From Salvia splendens (Eukaryota > Streptophyta > Magnoliopsida > Lamiales > Lamiaceae), in contig NC_056046.1 in assembly GCF_004379255.2 (NCBI RefSeq), forward strand, positions 4,650,001 through 4,714,000: 64,000 nt of DNA, given 5' to 3'. Each line of letters starts with the position of its first letter. Within the stretch, counting starts at the first letter, position 1. The translations under genes were made by a program, and so were the position numbers. This document shows positions 34,172 through 51,343 of the stretch, piece after piece. Below the pieces are notes generated by a model. That model saw only the letters and a list, made by a program, of their open reading frames with translations. It did no database searches and was not told where the DNA came from.

Positions 34172-36725
34172 AATGGAGCACCACGACAGCGATTCTCCCG
34201 CCTCGAGCGAGTCACCGGCGCCCCATTTTCCCATCGGCGGGAGTACGCCGATGTCCGCTGCGATGCCTCATGCGAAGCATATTTTCTATATTTTCCCCTT
34301 TGGACTACACCTTTTTATGTAAAATATAACTCATTAATGTGTGTGTTCATCGGAGTTTAGGTTGTGAAAGCCGGGTGAAATGTGTAAAGCATGAAGAGTC
34401 CAGAATTGCGTCAGGAAGCTCACAGAATGAGGCACCAGGCCGGGTGACTTTGTGGAGCTAAAATTCCACCCGCCCGGGTGAAAATTAGCAAGCATGCAGA
34501 GATCAGATTTATCGCCCGGTCGGGCAATTCTTGGCTGCGAAACTCCCGGTCGGGCGTTTGTGAAGTCTAACTGCATTTTGGCAGTTACTGTGGCGGTTTG
34601 AAGGAATTAAAAAGGAAGAAATCGAACGAGGCAGAAGGAAAAAACAGAGAAGAAAGGAGAGGAAGAGAGGAGGAAGAAGAGAAGGAAGAAATTCCGACCA
34701 ACATTCCGACGATCCATCTCCATATCTCCATTCCACTCAACAAGAGCAAGCTTCCTACGGTTTTAATTGTTATTATTACCATGTGCTTAGGCTAAGCTCT
34801 TCATGTTGCTCCAAGTTATGATTTAGACTTGTATGAACGTATCTGCACCTTTGAATTCACGTTTTGACATCGTTGATTTGTTTAATGTTAGATTCTATCA
34901 CTTTAGAGGCCTCTATCATTATAAATTTTTTTAATCCTTGTTTATCGTCTCTTTAACATGAACTTGGATGGACTAATCTATTGATGTGTTGTTGAATTTG
35001 AATTGTTCAGAGGATAATTTGACAATGGATTAGGTAAGTTCTTATAGTAGATGATATTTTATTCCCGCTCTTCGCAGGAATTTAATATCGTTGAAAGTTA
35101 ATTCATGGAACAAGTGTTCAGCTGACTGTGAATTATTCGTCGCAAACATGTTCAGTGCACGCGATTAGGTTGATTAATTAATCCCAAATGTGTGCTTTCG
35201 ATATAGGTGTAGAATGATTCAAGTCTAATGAGCAACTTGGAGTGACATGTTTCTCCCATCTGATTAGTCTTTTCTTAGTTAACTTGCAGCTTAATTTTAT
35301 CATTAGCTTATAGATATCAAAACCTTCAAAACAAAGCCATTTTTAATTTGTCTTTTGTTTGTTTTCGAATTAAATAATCTACGCCTCCCTGTGGTTCGAC
35401 ACTAGAAGTACTACAACTGACTCTGTACTCTTGCAGATAGATTGTAATATTAGAGCTATTTTATTAAACTTGTGTGTTATTAATCCATTAATATAAAAGC
35501 TCGAAAATTACACATCACCGGGGATGATGCCCCAGTCTCAAATGATGCCCTGGTACTACAACATGTACCCGCAGTGGTATGAGATGATGCCCCAGATGCC
35601 GGGGATGATGCCCCAGATGCATAGGTCGCCTGTCGCTGCGGGGGGAGTAGGCAGGGGGTCCCCCAATCGCCGGTGGACAACGTCTATCGGCCCTTTATGG
35701 ATTTACTATCGACGGACAATCCGGCGAGCTCTCCTCTCGATAATCAGTTCGCTGGCGTCGACACGTTCTTGTTTGAGGAGTTGGGGCTTTCTCCGGTCCG
35801 GGATACTCCCGCCAGCGCACCACCGGCAACGGGGAGGGCAGGGAGGACCGAGCGAATGAGGGGTAGGGGACGGGGCGACCCGGTGTACGGAGGCGAGGTG
35901 GGGGAGGGATCTAGCGGGAACAAGAGGACCGTCTGGAGCATGGACGAGTGTGTCGCGCTAGCGAAGGCGTGGATCAGTGTGGTGGAGGATCCATACGTCG
36001 GGGCAAACCAGCACATCGACCGGATGTGGTGGCGCATTAGTCAAAGCTACCTCCAGTTCAAACCGCAAGGGGGGAAGGAGCACAACACGGACCAATGCCG
36101 GAAACAGTGGGAACGGTTGAAGAGGCAGCTCAGCCGATTTGCCGGCATTTACACAAACAACCTCCGCTCGGCAACCAGCGACATGTCTGCCGAGGATGTG
36201 AAGTTGCTGGCTCATCAGTAGTTACCCGACGCTGAGAAGGGCTTCGGGGAATTCAAGTATTGGCCGGTGTTTCTTGTGGTGCAGTCTTCGTCCAAGTTCA
36301 CTGCGAGTGTTGAATTTAGCTGGCCGAAGCGGACGAAGATCAGCGCCTCCGGAGAGTACAGTAGCAGTGCTGGTTCCGCGGAACTCCCCCCGCCGAGGCA
36401 GAGTTCCCCACACCTACATCGTCGGCCCGCCGTCGTCGCCCGGTTGGGCAAAAGTCCGTGGCGCGGATGTCGAGGGGAAGCACCAGCGGATCCGCCGAGG
36501 CTCAATCGACAGCACCCCCCAAAACGATCCCGAGAACCCCTCATTCGCCCGCATCGCCGCACATGAAACCTTGTTACGTGCGATGGTTGAATGGCGCCAA
36601 GCGACCGACCCCCATTACAAGCGGAAGCTTAAGCCCCTCCTCGACAGTATGCTCCGCAATTTAGGGTTCGACAGGATGTCGGACGATGACGGCGAGAGGA
36701 CTAGCGACGAGGAATCCGAGGAGTG
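34172..36725 (+). pseudogene. Harbinger ORF1 (Myb/SANT-like, NAM-associated type), disrupted
   Basis: The frame opens with ATG at 34172 (MEHHDSDSPASSESPAP), runs to about 34267, and resumes at 35518 with a Met/Pro/Gln-rich segment (MMPWYYNMYPQWYEMMPQ). It then changes frame near 35655-35670. It continues through a trihelix/SANT-like region (WSMDECVALAKAWISVVED, then DQCRKQWERLKRQLSRF), meets TAG at 36219-36221, changes frame again near 36290, and ends in a C-terminal stretch with ATDPHYKRKLKPLLDSML. This arrangement matches the DNA-binding accessory protein of plant PIF/Harbinger elements, often annotated as glutathione S-transferase T3-like. It has one nested insertion, at least two frame changes and a stop, so it is inactive. 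Confidence 0.8.
34268..35517 (-). mobile_element. Solo LTR, family member 2, nested in the Harbinger-type element
   Basis: On the minus strand it starts TGATGTGTAATTTTCGAGC (right edge 35517) and ends near 34268 with CTTCGCATGA, where member 1 has CTTCGCATCA. It shares the TCTGCAAGAGTACA and GTGTCGAACCACA blocks and the end region with 27146-28560. GC palindromes recur at 34467-34480 (CACCCGCCCGGGTG), 34514-34525 and 34545-34556. The flanks ATGCC and CCGGG do not match, so target duplications are lost or the copy arose by unequal recombination. Confidence 0.75.
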
Positions 36726-36997
36726 AGAAGCCGATTTTTATTTCTATAATAATGTACTTTTTTTAGTAATTATGTATTTTTTTTAATGAAGTATGATTTT
36801 TTTTAATAAAGTGGTTGCATTTTCTCCGTATTCGCGACGAAATTTTAATTCCGTAAATTGTTTAATTCCGGAAATTGTCTAATTTGTGAATTTGTGAATT
36901 TTTTTTAATGTGGGAATTCCGCTACTGTGCAGTGGAAATTCCGTATGACGTGGCAGAAGGTGTTTTTGATAATTCTGCTCCGCTGCTGATGCTCTTA

Positions 36998-37559
36998 AGA
37001 GACAATCTACATTCAAAGGGCCCTTATCTTTTTCCCGACAAAATCTTTTTTTTTCCAGTTCTGCAGAGCGACAACCTTGTACCTGACAGAATCTGCTATA
37101 AAGGGAATCAGAAGCTTGGACATTGGGATATTCATTTACTACAAGAGCTACAGAGAAGCATGTGGGCTAAAAAAGTTACCTAAGACGAGTGAATCAAACG
37201 TTTTTTTGTTCAGTTCTAAAATTTTCATGCACAATACAGGAAGAGCCACGATTTACACAAGAAGGGGTCAAATATTAATTCATACTATCATCATAAAATA
37301 TTCTAACCGTGTATACATTGCTCGTCTTTGTTTAGAATATTATATATTACATTATTTAGTAGTGTGCTTTCCAAAAGTGAAAGATCCACTGAAAAACAAA
37401 TAGCATGATAAATAAATAGCTTCCCTGATATATATCCTGCCTCTATAGTGGAAAAGGAAGGGTCCTTCTAATTCAAGATCACTAACCTGGCTTGCATTCA
37501 TCACATGATGCATTTTATCCCATGTGGAAATGGTGATCGAGTTCTAATTTGGTTTACGA
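36998..37559. other. Spacer downstream of the DSPP-like gene
   Basis: Probable 3' untranslated or flanking DNA of the minus-strand gene ending at 37560. No separate gene is seen. Confidence 0.5.
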
Positions 37560-42869
<5,310 letters not shown>

Positions 42870-43790
42870 AAGCTTTCAACTGCTGACCCAAATTTGTGCC
42901 CAAAAAAGCAACCTAACCCCTCGGATAACCGAATCATGTTGCTTTACCCAAAAAAATGGAAATCCCTGTCAAATTTGAAGAGTTACATGAAATATATAAG
43001 CGTCAAGCAATGCGTAAACAAAAATGCAGATGTCCAAAAGGTTAATTGAAGAACCAATTATGATCTTTCCTAACTTATTAACTAAAAACATCTGCAATAA
43101 CTACTTCTGATGTCAAATTAAGACCAATAAGAAAGCCAACCACCATTGCCACCACCGAACTGCTACTAAATTTAGCTTCAACAATTTATTTTCAAAAGTA
43201 ATTTTGCCACAAAATTAACCATGCAAAAACGAAAATTTAGGGCACAGCTTAACCAAAAAGAATCCCATCAACCAAATTAGACAACCTAATAACACTTGCA
43301 TGACACGAAACTATACACGAATTCTTCAGAAAACACAATTGCACCCTCAGGAATATCTACTCCAGTAGAATTTCAAGTGAATTAAAAGGAAAAGAATCTG
43401 ATCCCAGCTGATGATAATAGTCAAGCATTCAGAGAAAGCTGAAACAAAATTCAATCTTGATGAACGCACAAGCAAGAAGATCAGCAAATAAACGAAGCTT
43501 GTGCAGATTCAGAGTTTGATCTGAGTAGAAAATAACTGAATTTACATAAAACTGCACGTTGCAAATGTAATTGTTCAACTTACTTTGTAATATGAAGTAA
43601 TTCGTGAAATGGAGATCAAATAGTGCAAATTAGCAACTGTTTTCTCTCTTTGTATATACATACACAAAGCATGTACGTATACTTCCCTCACTGTACACTG
43701 CCTGCTTCTAGCTTTCTCTCTCTGAACAGTGAGAAGGTTGGTTTTTGCTTTCACACACAAATTCTTTGAAAATAAAAGACATCGTTAACA

Positions 43791-44267
43791 GAAAATTAAA
43801 GAAGAAAGAAATTATAATAATTGGTAAACTGTCGTTATAGGACCCTCAGGTTTGGCCTGTGGCCTTGCATCTCCGGAGCTGAGGCACGTAGGCGTGTTGC
43901 GGCATGCGGAAATCTGAGCCGTTGGATGAGATATTTAGCTTTAATTGACGGTCAGGGATGAAGGCGGAATCTCACGCACCTAGTGGTGTCGTCACGCGTG
44001 GACGAAAGCGCGTGGATAGGGATTTCACACTTCACTTTTTCGTAGTGATTTTTACAAAGAACAATATTTTAAACTTTGATTTCTCAAGATTAATTAGCAA
44101 TTCGACTAGTGATTTCAAAAATAATTAATTCGACGAAGTAATAGGATTGGTATAACATGTTGAATAATTGTAGGCTGTAGCATATGTTGATATATCGAAT
44201 CAAAAAGAAAATTATTAAATTTTTTTTAAAAAATATTGAGTTTTTAAAATATGTTGAATAATAAAAA
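43791..44267. other. Divergent promoter region
   Basis: This separates the leader of the minus-strand DSPP-like gene from the tRNA-Ala and the plus-strand RIK gene. GC-rich patches near 43860-44010 are followed by AT-rich DNA. No further gene is seen. Confidence 0.45.
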
Positions 44268-44340
44268 TGGAGATGCGGGGGATCGAACCCCGTGCCTCTC
44301 GCATGCAAAGCGAGCGCTCTACCATTTGAGCTACATCCCC
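44268..44340 (-). tRNA. tRNA-Ala (anticodon TGC)
   Basis: The 73-nt minus-strand sequence starts GGGGATGTAGCTCAAATGG (A box) and has anticodon stem-loop CTCGC-TTTGCAT-GCGAG with anticodon TGC. The B box is GGTTCGATCCC and it ends CATCTCC plus discriminator A. Acceptor bases pair with the 5' GGGGATG, with the usual wobble. There is no intron. Five Ts (plus-strand AAAAA, 44263-44267) follow at once and form the Pol III terminator. Confidence 0.97.
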
Positions 44341-44521
44341 AGATGCTGAAGTCAATATTTGAATAATCGAATAATATTTGCATAATAAATATGAGTAGTA
44401 TCGTCTTTGTGGAGCTCATAAACCCGGGAATTGTTGTACGTTTTTTCACACAACACAGACCGGCGTAGAAAGGGAGAGACTAATTATCGCGCAATTTCAA
44501 TCTAAAATCCAATCAGTTACG

Positions 44522-47500
44522 GACGAATCATTGCTTTCTGCTGGAGTAGCAGTTCCAGGGATACTCCCGCTAGCTAACATGGGATATCTGCCCTTTTCTA
44601 CTTCTAACGCCAGCTCGCTACAAGTTATTCAGGTGTCTATGTTTAGTTTTCAAGAAGACATCTTGTTAATGATCCTTGCAAGTGCTGCGGAGTTCTTGTT
44701 GTTTCTCATTCTCATCCTTATCTTTGGTTTCTACTAATGAATCAAATTCAATTTTTAGTCGTCATTTGCTTGAAATTTTCACGCTATCCCCTTGGAGATC
44801 CATTGAATGTGCATGATTGCTCACAACAGTATGTCATTTTCATTATAGCCGAAAATCCAAGACGAACTAATAGCTAGAGAAATTATCATAAACGATGCTG
44901 ACTCGGCTATCCGGTATAGGCTTACAAAGCGCCAAACTCAGGAAGAGGTAACTGTGAATGTTTTTGCTTAGTAACCTAGGACATTTGAAGAATAAACATC
45001 TACCAGAATTTAAAGATGCACAAGACTGGTTTTTTATTGATCCAAAGTTTATTATTTTTTGTGCAATTTTCAGATTCAGAAGAGCACTGGAGCTGTCGTA
45101 ATCACTCGGTACATAGGCCTGCAAGTAATTTTATTTGCTTTTACTTTGCCTTAACTTATATCATCTGTTTTTTAATGTTTACAGGGGGAAATATCATCCA
45201 CCTAATGGTGAGAGACCTCTATATCTCCACATATCCGCAGCCTCACATGTAAGTACTTCAATTTTTTATGTGATCAGAGAATTCACTGAAGGTAATGGAT
45301 AAGAGATGGTTTTTTAATGCTGTCATGAAATCACAGCAATTGGAGTATGTTATTATAAATAGTGCTTTGAGCATTGCCTTTCTTTTGCTACTTGATTTCA
45401 TCTTCACTTCCTTTTGGTATATTTTTGTGATGATATGTCATAATGTGCCTTCAGTTAGAAACAACAGCAGAACGAATTAAAGCAGTTGATCATGCTGCTG
45501 CAATGGTGGATGAAATGCTGAAACAACCAAATGCAAACAATGGAGTTAAGGTAAGTCTGATCCTCAGTGATATTTCAAGCTATATGGTTCATATTCCTCT
45601 GACCAACTTTATGATTACTGTTCCAGGTTGATCATTTATTAAGTACCTGTATCTTTTTGGGATTTGAGGTAGACCCATCAGTGAACATCGCTCCCCGCAT
45701 CCGTGGCCCAAATGTGAGATTTTCCTTCAATCATTCACACTGATTTTTCTACGCCTAATATTTTGCGTTTCGTTTAGTTTCCCTGTTTGTTTTCCTCCAT
45801 TCTGCTTCTTTCTGTGTCTTTTGTAAGTAAGTGTTTGCGGTTGGTGTGCTTTACATATAGTAGAAAATGAATGGTGTCACTTCTTTATGGAAAATGTTCA
45901 ACAATATTCCAGTACCTCAATCATCTGTCTCTTTTTTTGTTTCTTCTTTTGGCAATTGCCTGTCTCATTATTCGACTTCCAAGCAAGGGGTTTTTGGATA
46001 CATGATTTGGAGGGATCTTAGGTTTAATATATATTTGTGTATGTTTCTCTTATCACATGCATGTTTTTAGCTAGATTTGTTCAATAACCTATTTCAAAAT
46101 AAAAGTATCTAATGTCTGAAGCTTTTTCTGACATCTCCATCAAATCGGGAGAGATTCTTTTCTGTTGCTGCTGGTTGGGTTTTGTATATGCAGGACCAGT
46201 ATGTAAACCACATTATGAATGAAACAGGAGCAACTGTCTCACTACGAGGACAGCGTTCTGGGTTCGCTGAAAATGGACAGTGTGAAGGTTGTTATTGTGG
46301 TCCTGTTTTGTTGGCATTTCCATTTTCATTTCCATGTCCGTGGTAATTGTTCTTATGTATTTCCCTGCCTGCAGAAACACAACAACCTTTGCATTTGTTC
46401 TTGTCAAGCAATGATGCAAAACTTCTTGAACGTGCTAAGCTATTGGCAGAAAATCTTTTGGATACAATTTGTGCAGAGTTTGGTTCATCTAGGTAATTAG
46501 ATTTAAGTGCTGCTTGTGTTTAAGATGGATACATAATGCTGTAGCTATTATGCATTTCTGTATCTGTCTACAGCCTCCCAACTCCATCTGCTTGTGTCTA
46601 AGAGATATTGATAGAGTCTTCCTAATTCCATGTCAAGATGAAACTAAGCTTCATATCCTTCCTGCATGTTTTCCATTGTTGATATAGTACTATTTTCTCA
46701 TATTTAAAATAGACCGGGGGAAATAAAAAAAAAGCCCTCCCCTAAACGATTAAAATAAACTGATGAATAATATTAGAAAGATATAATACTCTTGGTTTTC
46801 ATATACATAGATGGGTATTAGAACAAACCAAGTTATGTATGCATACTGTGAATCTTGATTGTTATGAGAAATAACTGGAATGATATCTTGTTTTCACTGT
46901 TGAAGATATTATTGGCTTGTTATGGTTTCTTGATGGATACACACAAACCAAGTTAGACATGCACGCTATGTGTCCCCAATTTTTTGAATTAGCAACTGGA
47001 AGAGTGTTTTTATTATGATTATTTAAGATTACTAACTGGCATGGTTTTTATGATAAAGGATATCTTCATGTAAGGTGTATGGTGCTGTTCCACCTCCACC
47101 TCAGTTGCAAGCGGGGGTCAACAGTCCTGGAAATGCATCAAAACTCAATAATATACCTGCTTTCACGGCAACTACTTCTGGTTTAAGCATTGTTGCCTCT
47201 CAGGGTTCAGTATCTCAATCTGGATTGCCAAATTCTGCACTACCTCAGACAAACACTTGCTATCCTCACGGGTTGACAAGTGGAACAAGCTATATTGGTT
47301 ATGGTGGAATATATCCCCAAGCAACGCCTTTGCAACAAGTTGCTTTAGCCCTTAAGCACACGACTTCACCAGTTACTGCTACAATTTCTCCTGCTATCAC
47401 AACAACAAGCACAAGCATAAACGTTCCCAAAGACGGAAGTTTCAGGAGTTGCCTGTTGCTGCAAAAGGCCATGCAAGCATAAACCAGGTATCACCTTTTC

Positions 47501-48745
47501 TGCTAACTACAGTAATGTAGGGGGAATGCAAGGCATTTACTTGTCCAAAGCTTCACTGTAATAGGTTGATAATATCAATGGCTGCAGTTACTTTCACCAC
47601 TGCATTTTGTCAGTAGCTTTTCTAGACTAGCTTATGTTTTGTGTCTCGACTCTCAAGTCAAATATGTAAAATACATGATTTGGAATAAAACTTTCCTTAC
47701 TTTTGAATTTGGCCCTATCATGTGTTGTTTTCTTCTAATCTGTATTACTTCTTATTCCAGGTATTTTCACTGACCTTCTATGAAGCTTACAGGCAGATAC
47801 TGGACCTCTATATTGGAGATTTGCATGTTTCACAGGGTGCTAAATTGACATGGCATGTGATACTTTATGCAGTTCCATTGCATCTTTCTGGTGCTGGTCG
47901 AGATTCTGCTTATTGGTTAATATCTATTTATGGCATCTGAATGGAATGATCAGCTGTTTCTGCTACTTTTCGAAAAAAATATATTGGAAGTCAAGTTCCC
48001 TATTGTTTTCTGTAGTTGCCTGGAAATAAAAACTATCGATAGAGTAGTGCTCTAGCTTTTCTTATAAACCAGTCATCATGTTTCAAAACCATGTTTGGAG
48101 TATCTTCTGTTACTTGTCCCCCCATGTATACCTCGGTGTGCGTATAAAGAGTGCATTCCTTCTTTAGTCTAGAAGCTTGAACAGTTGCTGAGTTTTCCCA
48201 TTTCCTATATTTATATTTGAGGCAGAAATTCTGGTTTATACTTGCATTGCTATTTGTGTACTTGGTTTATGACACCTTATATTTGCTAAATTGAGGGATA
48301 TGTTGTAATATGCTTTCCCAGAAGAAAATACAGGGATCCGAATTTCCCCTGCCACTTGAACTAACTTCACATGTAGGTGTAAGAGAAATTTCAGCTGTTC
48401 GAGATTCTAAGAATTCATCATCTTCTCAAACGCCGCCGCCTCCTCCTCTTCCTAAGAGTTTACTGCCACCTCCTCCCCCACCAAAGTTCGACTCAACACC
48501 GCAACTGCATGTAAACAGCCATGAGACCCACAGATCTACACATGAAACTGTCCCTGGTAACTATCATTTTTAATTGCTTTTATCTTTATCATCTTAGTTA
48601 TCATATTTCCAAGATTGTATAGCTTCTTTTTATACATCTGTTTTTATTATCATTTCATCTCTTTTCCTCTAATATGATGCTAGATACTCTAATCAACTTA
48701 ATGGAATATGGAGATGATGATGATGATAATGATGACAGACAATGA
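44522..48745 (+). CDS. RIK: RIK-like KH-domain protein (start exon not found, one-base frame offset)
   Basis: Eleven exons resemble RIK, the KH protein that interacts with ROUGH SHEATH2/AS1 in leaf KNOX silencing: to 44632, then 44849-44947, 45074-45108, 45185-45248, 45455-45550, 45627-45713, 46194-46287, 46375-46492, 47059-47487, 48322-48556, 48684-48745. Motifs seen are KIQDELIAREIIINDADSA, KSTGAVVITRGKYHPP, IRGPNDQYVNHIMNETGAT (KH GxxG-type region), a PPPPP-rich C-terminus, and the acidic ending LINLMEYGDDDDDNDD. Two problems exist. The segment upstream of LLSAGVAVPG has no in-frame ATG and no KRKWDQPA-type exon, so the first ATG is 44579. In exon 9 the frame must slip by one base at the AAA run 47429-47431 to reach the conserved RRKFQELPVAAKG stretch. 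It could be a sick allele or a homopolymer read error. Confidence 0.75.
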
Positions 48746-48880
48746 AGACCTCTGAGAGAGACGCCACACGAGGTGTTAAAAAGTTCCCCTCCCAAACCAA
48801 AACCTTTCTGGGCTGTTTGAAGTGGGATTCGATCCATGACTGCAGCAGTCATATGGTCCACTGGACTACATTCTCCTTTT
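48746..48880 (-). repeat. Possible tRNA-derived SINE head next to the RIK stop codon
   Basis: On the minus strand, TAGTCCAGTGG (48858-48868) fits a Pol III A box and GATCGAATCCC (48824-48834) a B box, 23 bp apart. Between them CATATGACTGCTGCAGTCATG can form a hairpin. Cloverleaf pairing is poor, so it is not a functional tRNA. No terminal poly(A)/T run or target duplication was identified. Confidence 0.35.
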
Positions 48881-49825
48881 TTAAGTGATGCAGACTGACT
48901 AAGGATACGTTGCTTGCCGGCCAGACCAAAAACTTTTATGGGCCGGTGTGAGGGTCACTGTTTAAAATTGGTTAATTTATACGCATCTCCTGAAACGTAC
49001 ATGGATCTCATGGACAAGCCAGGGAATGTGCAACTGGTTCACACCCACTGTTGAATTTTGGCTGTTTGTATAAGGAAAATTCAGATGAGTAAATTTCACA
49101 ACGAAAAATGGAGTTATATAATGATTTTGTTGATATACAGAACAATTAGTAACACGTTTTTCTTTTTGAAGTGTTTCATTCAAAGTGAACTATTTTTAAA
49201 TAGAAATATCACTCTTACTTTATTCTCTCTTATATCCCTTCATTTCAAGATAGTTGAATTGTATTTCTTTTCGAGATGTCCTTTACTCTCTTTTTCTCTC
49301 ATGCTACTTTATTTTTCTCTTATAGTACTTAATTTTCTACAATTTAACATTTAACACATTCATTGTTTAAATCATACTCCTATTTCCTAAAGAAATACTG
49401 CAACTACCTTGCAATGAAGAGAGTACTACTTCGAAAAGATAAGATGATATTCATATTAAGATCGAAATTGAGATTGGAATTAACACCAACATACTAAAAA
49501 AACACTTTACTCGCAAGTTTTAAAGTCATTACACAAGTCACATGGAGTAGAATTCAAAGTAATCACGGCATTAAAAAATACTATGAGGTATAACCCAAGA
49601 ATCCGAGAAGATTTCTCCTTAAAGATGAGAAGGAAAACCTACACATTGAGAAAAATAATCCACTTAAAACTCAAAACAAGTCGTCAAACACCTTGCAACA
49701 AGTCTGCCGAAATGGGAATGAAGCATATATGATGGCACCCGAGTATTGGGGACACAAGAAAGTGAAAAATTTCAACTTATTTCCACATTATGAGACAGCC
49801 ACTCCTACAATTATTGGTGGCGTCT
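48881..49825. other. Spacer between convergent genes
   Basis: AT-rich DNA between RIK and the glycine-rich RRM gene. A degraded Stowaway-like context (runs of Ts with AAATAGAAATATCACTC) lies near 49170-49400. No gene is supported. Confidence 0.4.
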
Positions 49826-51343
49826 TCATTTCTGAGTGTTGGCATAATCACTGGGCTCCTCATTGTCCTCCTTACGGAAACTGTCCTGCCCAAAACCTTC
49901 GTCTCCAGCTTCTGTTTGACCACCCACTGCTTCGGGAATTTCACCAGCACCTCCAGTTGTCCCAAAATCTGAGAAGGAAGAAAAGCCAGTTTGTCCGCTA
50001 GAGCTGTAGTTTCCATCAGCTTGTACAGAGTTACCACCACCACCAAAGGCACCTTCTCCTCCACTAGGGTAGTTACCAGAACCACCGAATCCACCACTTT
50101 GACTAAGATATAGGTTGCCACCATCATATCCACCTCCACCACTTTGGTATCCTCCACGCCCATAGTTACCACCCTGTCCACCTCCGTAACCCCCACCACC
50201 AGAATATCCACCTCCACCATATCCCCCACCTCCATAACCCCCACCTCCATAACCCCCACCTCCACCACCATATCCGCCTCCAAAACCACCACCACGAGGT
50301 TTTTCAGTAGCATAATTCACCCTAACCCTTCGTCCATGTAGATCCTGGAAGGTTCATCATTAGTTTCACAATTCCATGCACATAAGATCAGATTAGCTCA
50401 AGTTTATCCATCTTAGTCCTGAACTGATAATATTACATTCAGCTTCCAGAACACTAAGTAAAACCAAAACAACCTTTAGGCATACTTAATGTCCATACAT
50501 GTATTTTACTAATATACAAGAAATGTCAACTAGGAAAGCAATCTAAGATAACCTACTAAAAACAACATGGAAGGTAAAAATCTTTTATCAGATAAAGATA
50601 GCTTCAGTTACCATTAATTCAACACAGATAACTACTAAGAATTCTAGAGAGTGCAATACATCTTAGTGAATGGTTAAAAAAAACAGAGCTAAGTACCTGG
50701 CCATCAAATGCCTGAATGGCGCTACTAGCGGCCTCAGTTGAAGTGAAGGTAATAAAGCCGAATCCTCGGGATCTACCAGTCTCACGGTCTAGAATAACTC
50801 TAGCTGCAATATTGAAAAAAAAAGGTTTACAAAAGTTGAATTTGTAAAAACGAAATGTCAAGACAATGCCGCTACATGGAGCTTCTGCATACAATAAAAA
50901 GAGTCCATCACACTAAAGTAATTCAATTGATAAAATAGTGTATTTACCACCACAAATGTTCTTATTCAGTAAAACTTCATAAATATACGTAGCAAGCTTA
51001 CCAAGTAAAATGAATATGTACACGAGTCATGAGTACATCAAGTTTACTAGGAAGACAGTACCTTCGACCACTTCTCCATACTGGGAAAAAGCTTCTTGTA
51101 AACTAGTGTCATCAGTGCTATATGAGAGACCTGTGATGATATATGGAATTTCATAAAAGAAGACTTAGGAAAAAAGTTCATCACAGAAAATACAACTATT
51201 GTACCTCCAACAAAGAGCTTTGCAGAGGTAGACATGCTCCTCACTGCCTGAAAAATCAAGGCACTCGGAGCCAGATATTGTGAACTAACATGCTTGCTGA
51301 CAGCTTGTTTTAGAACATTGCCCACTCTGTTCAGAAATGCCAT
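49826..51343 (-). CDS. Glycine-rich RRM protein, mitochondrial type
   Basis: Four exons (51205-51343, 51062-51130, 50697-50803, 49826-50344) give 277 residues. The N-terminus MAFLNRVGNVLKQAVSKHVS looks like a mitochondrial presequence: basic, hydroxylated, no acids at the start. One RRM follows, about residues 40-117, with RNP2 KLFVGG, then LQEAFSQYGEV, and RNP1 RGFGFITFTS. The tail is GGGYGGG-rich up to about residue 215 and then acidic, ending DNEEPSDYANTQK. Plant relatives act in organellar RNA metabolism, including editing (ORRM/GR-RBP group), and cold response. An untranslated leader exon is likely near 52155-52240, with an AG-rich splice region before the ATG. Confidence 0.9.

Larger units (their letters stand above)
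33869..36994 (+). mobile_element. PIF/Harbinger-type element with decayed ORF1 and nested solo LTR
   Basis: The left end GAGCATAGCAATGGCGG and the inverse of the right end CCGCTGCTGATGCTC are similar terminal repeats. They are flanked by TTA at 33866-33868 and 36995-36997, the PIF/Harbinger duplication. Subterminal DNA (33880-34040) contains repeated GGCGGACGTCCGCCATTGCG palindromes and TTCCGCG blocks. An ORF1-like frame starts at 34172 and continues after the solo LTR at 35518. No DDE transposase was found, so it is non-autonomous. The total is 3,126 bp including the 1,250-bp nested insertion. Confidence 0.75.

Noticed and set aside
36267..36566. Independent 99-115-codon genes in the Harbinger region
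   Set aside because: They are frame fragments and antisense shadows of the decayed ORF1.
48820..48880. A functional tRNA on the minus strand
   Set aside because: Boxes match loosely but the cloverleaf, acceptor stem and terminator are missing; kept only as a possible SINE.
49777..50313. 178-codon minus-strand frame overlapping the glycine-rich protein, and plus-strand Thr/Ser-rich frames
   Set aside because: Shadow frames of the GGY-rich exon; the RRM-containing spliced gene explains the region.
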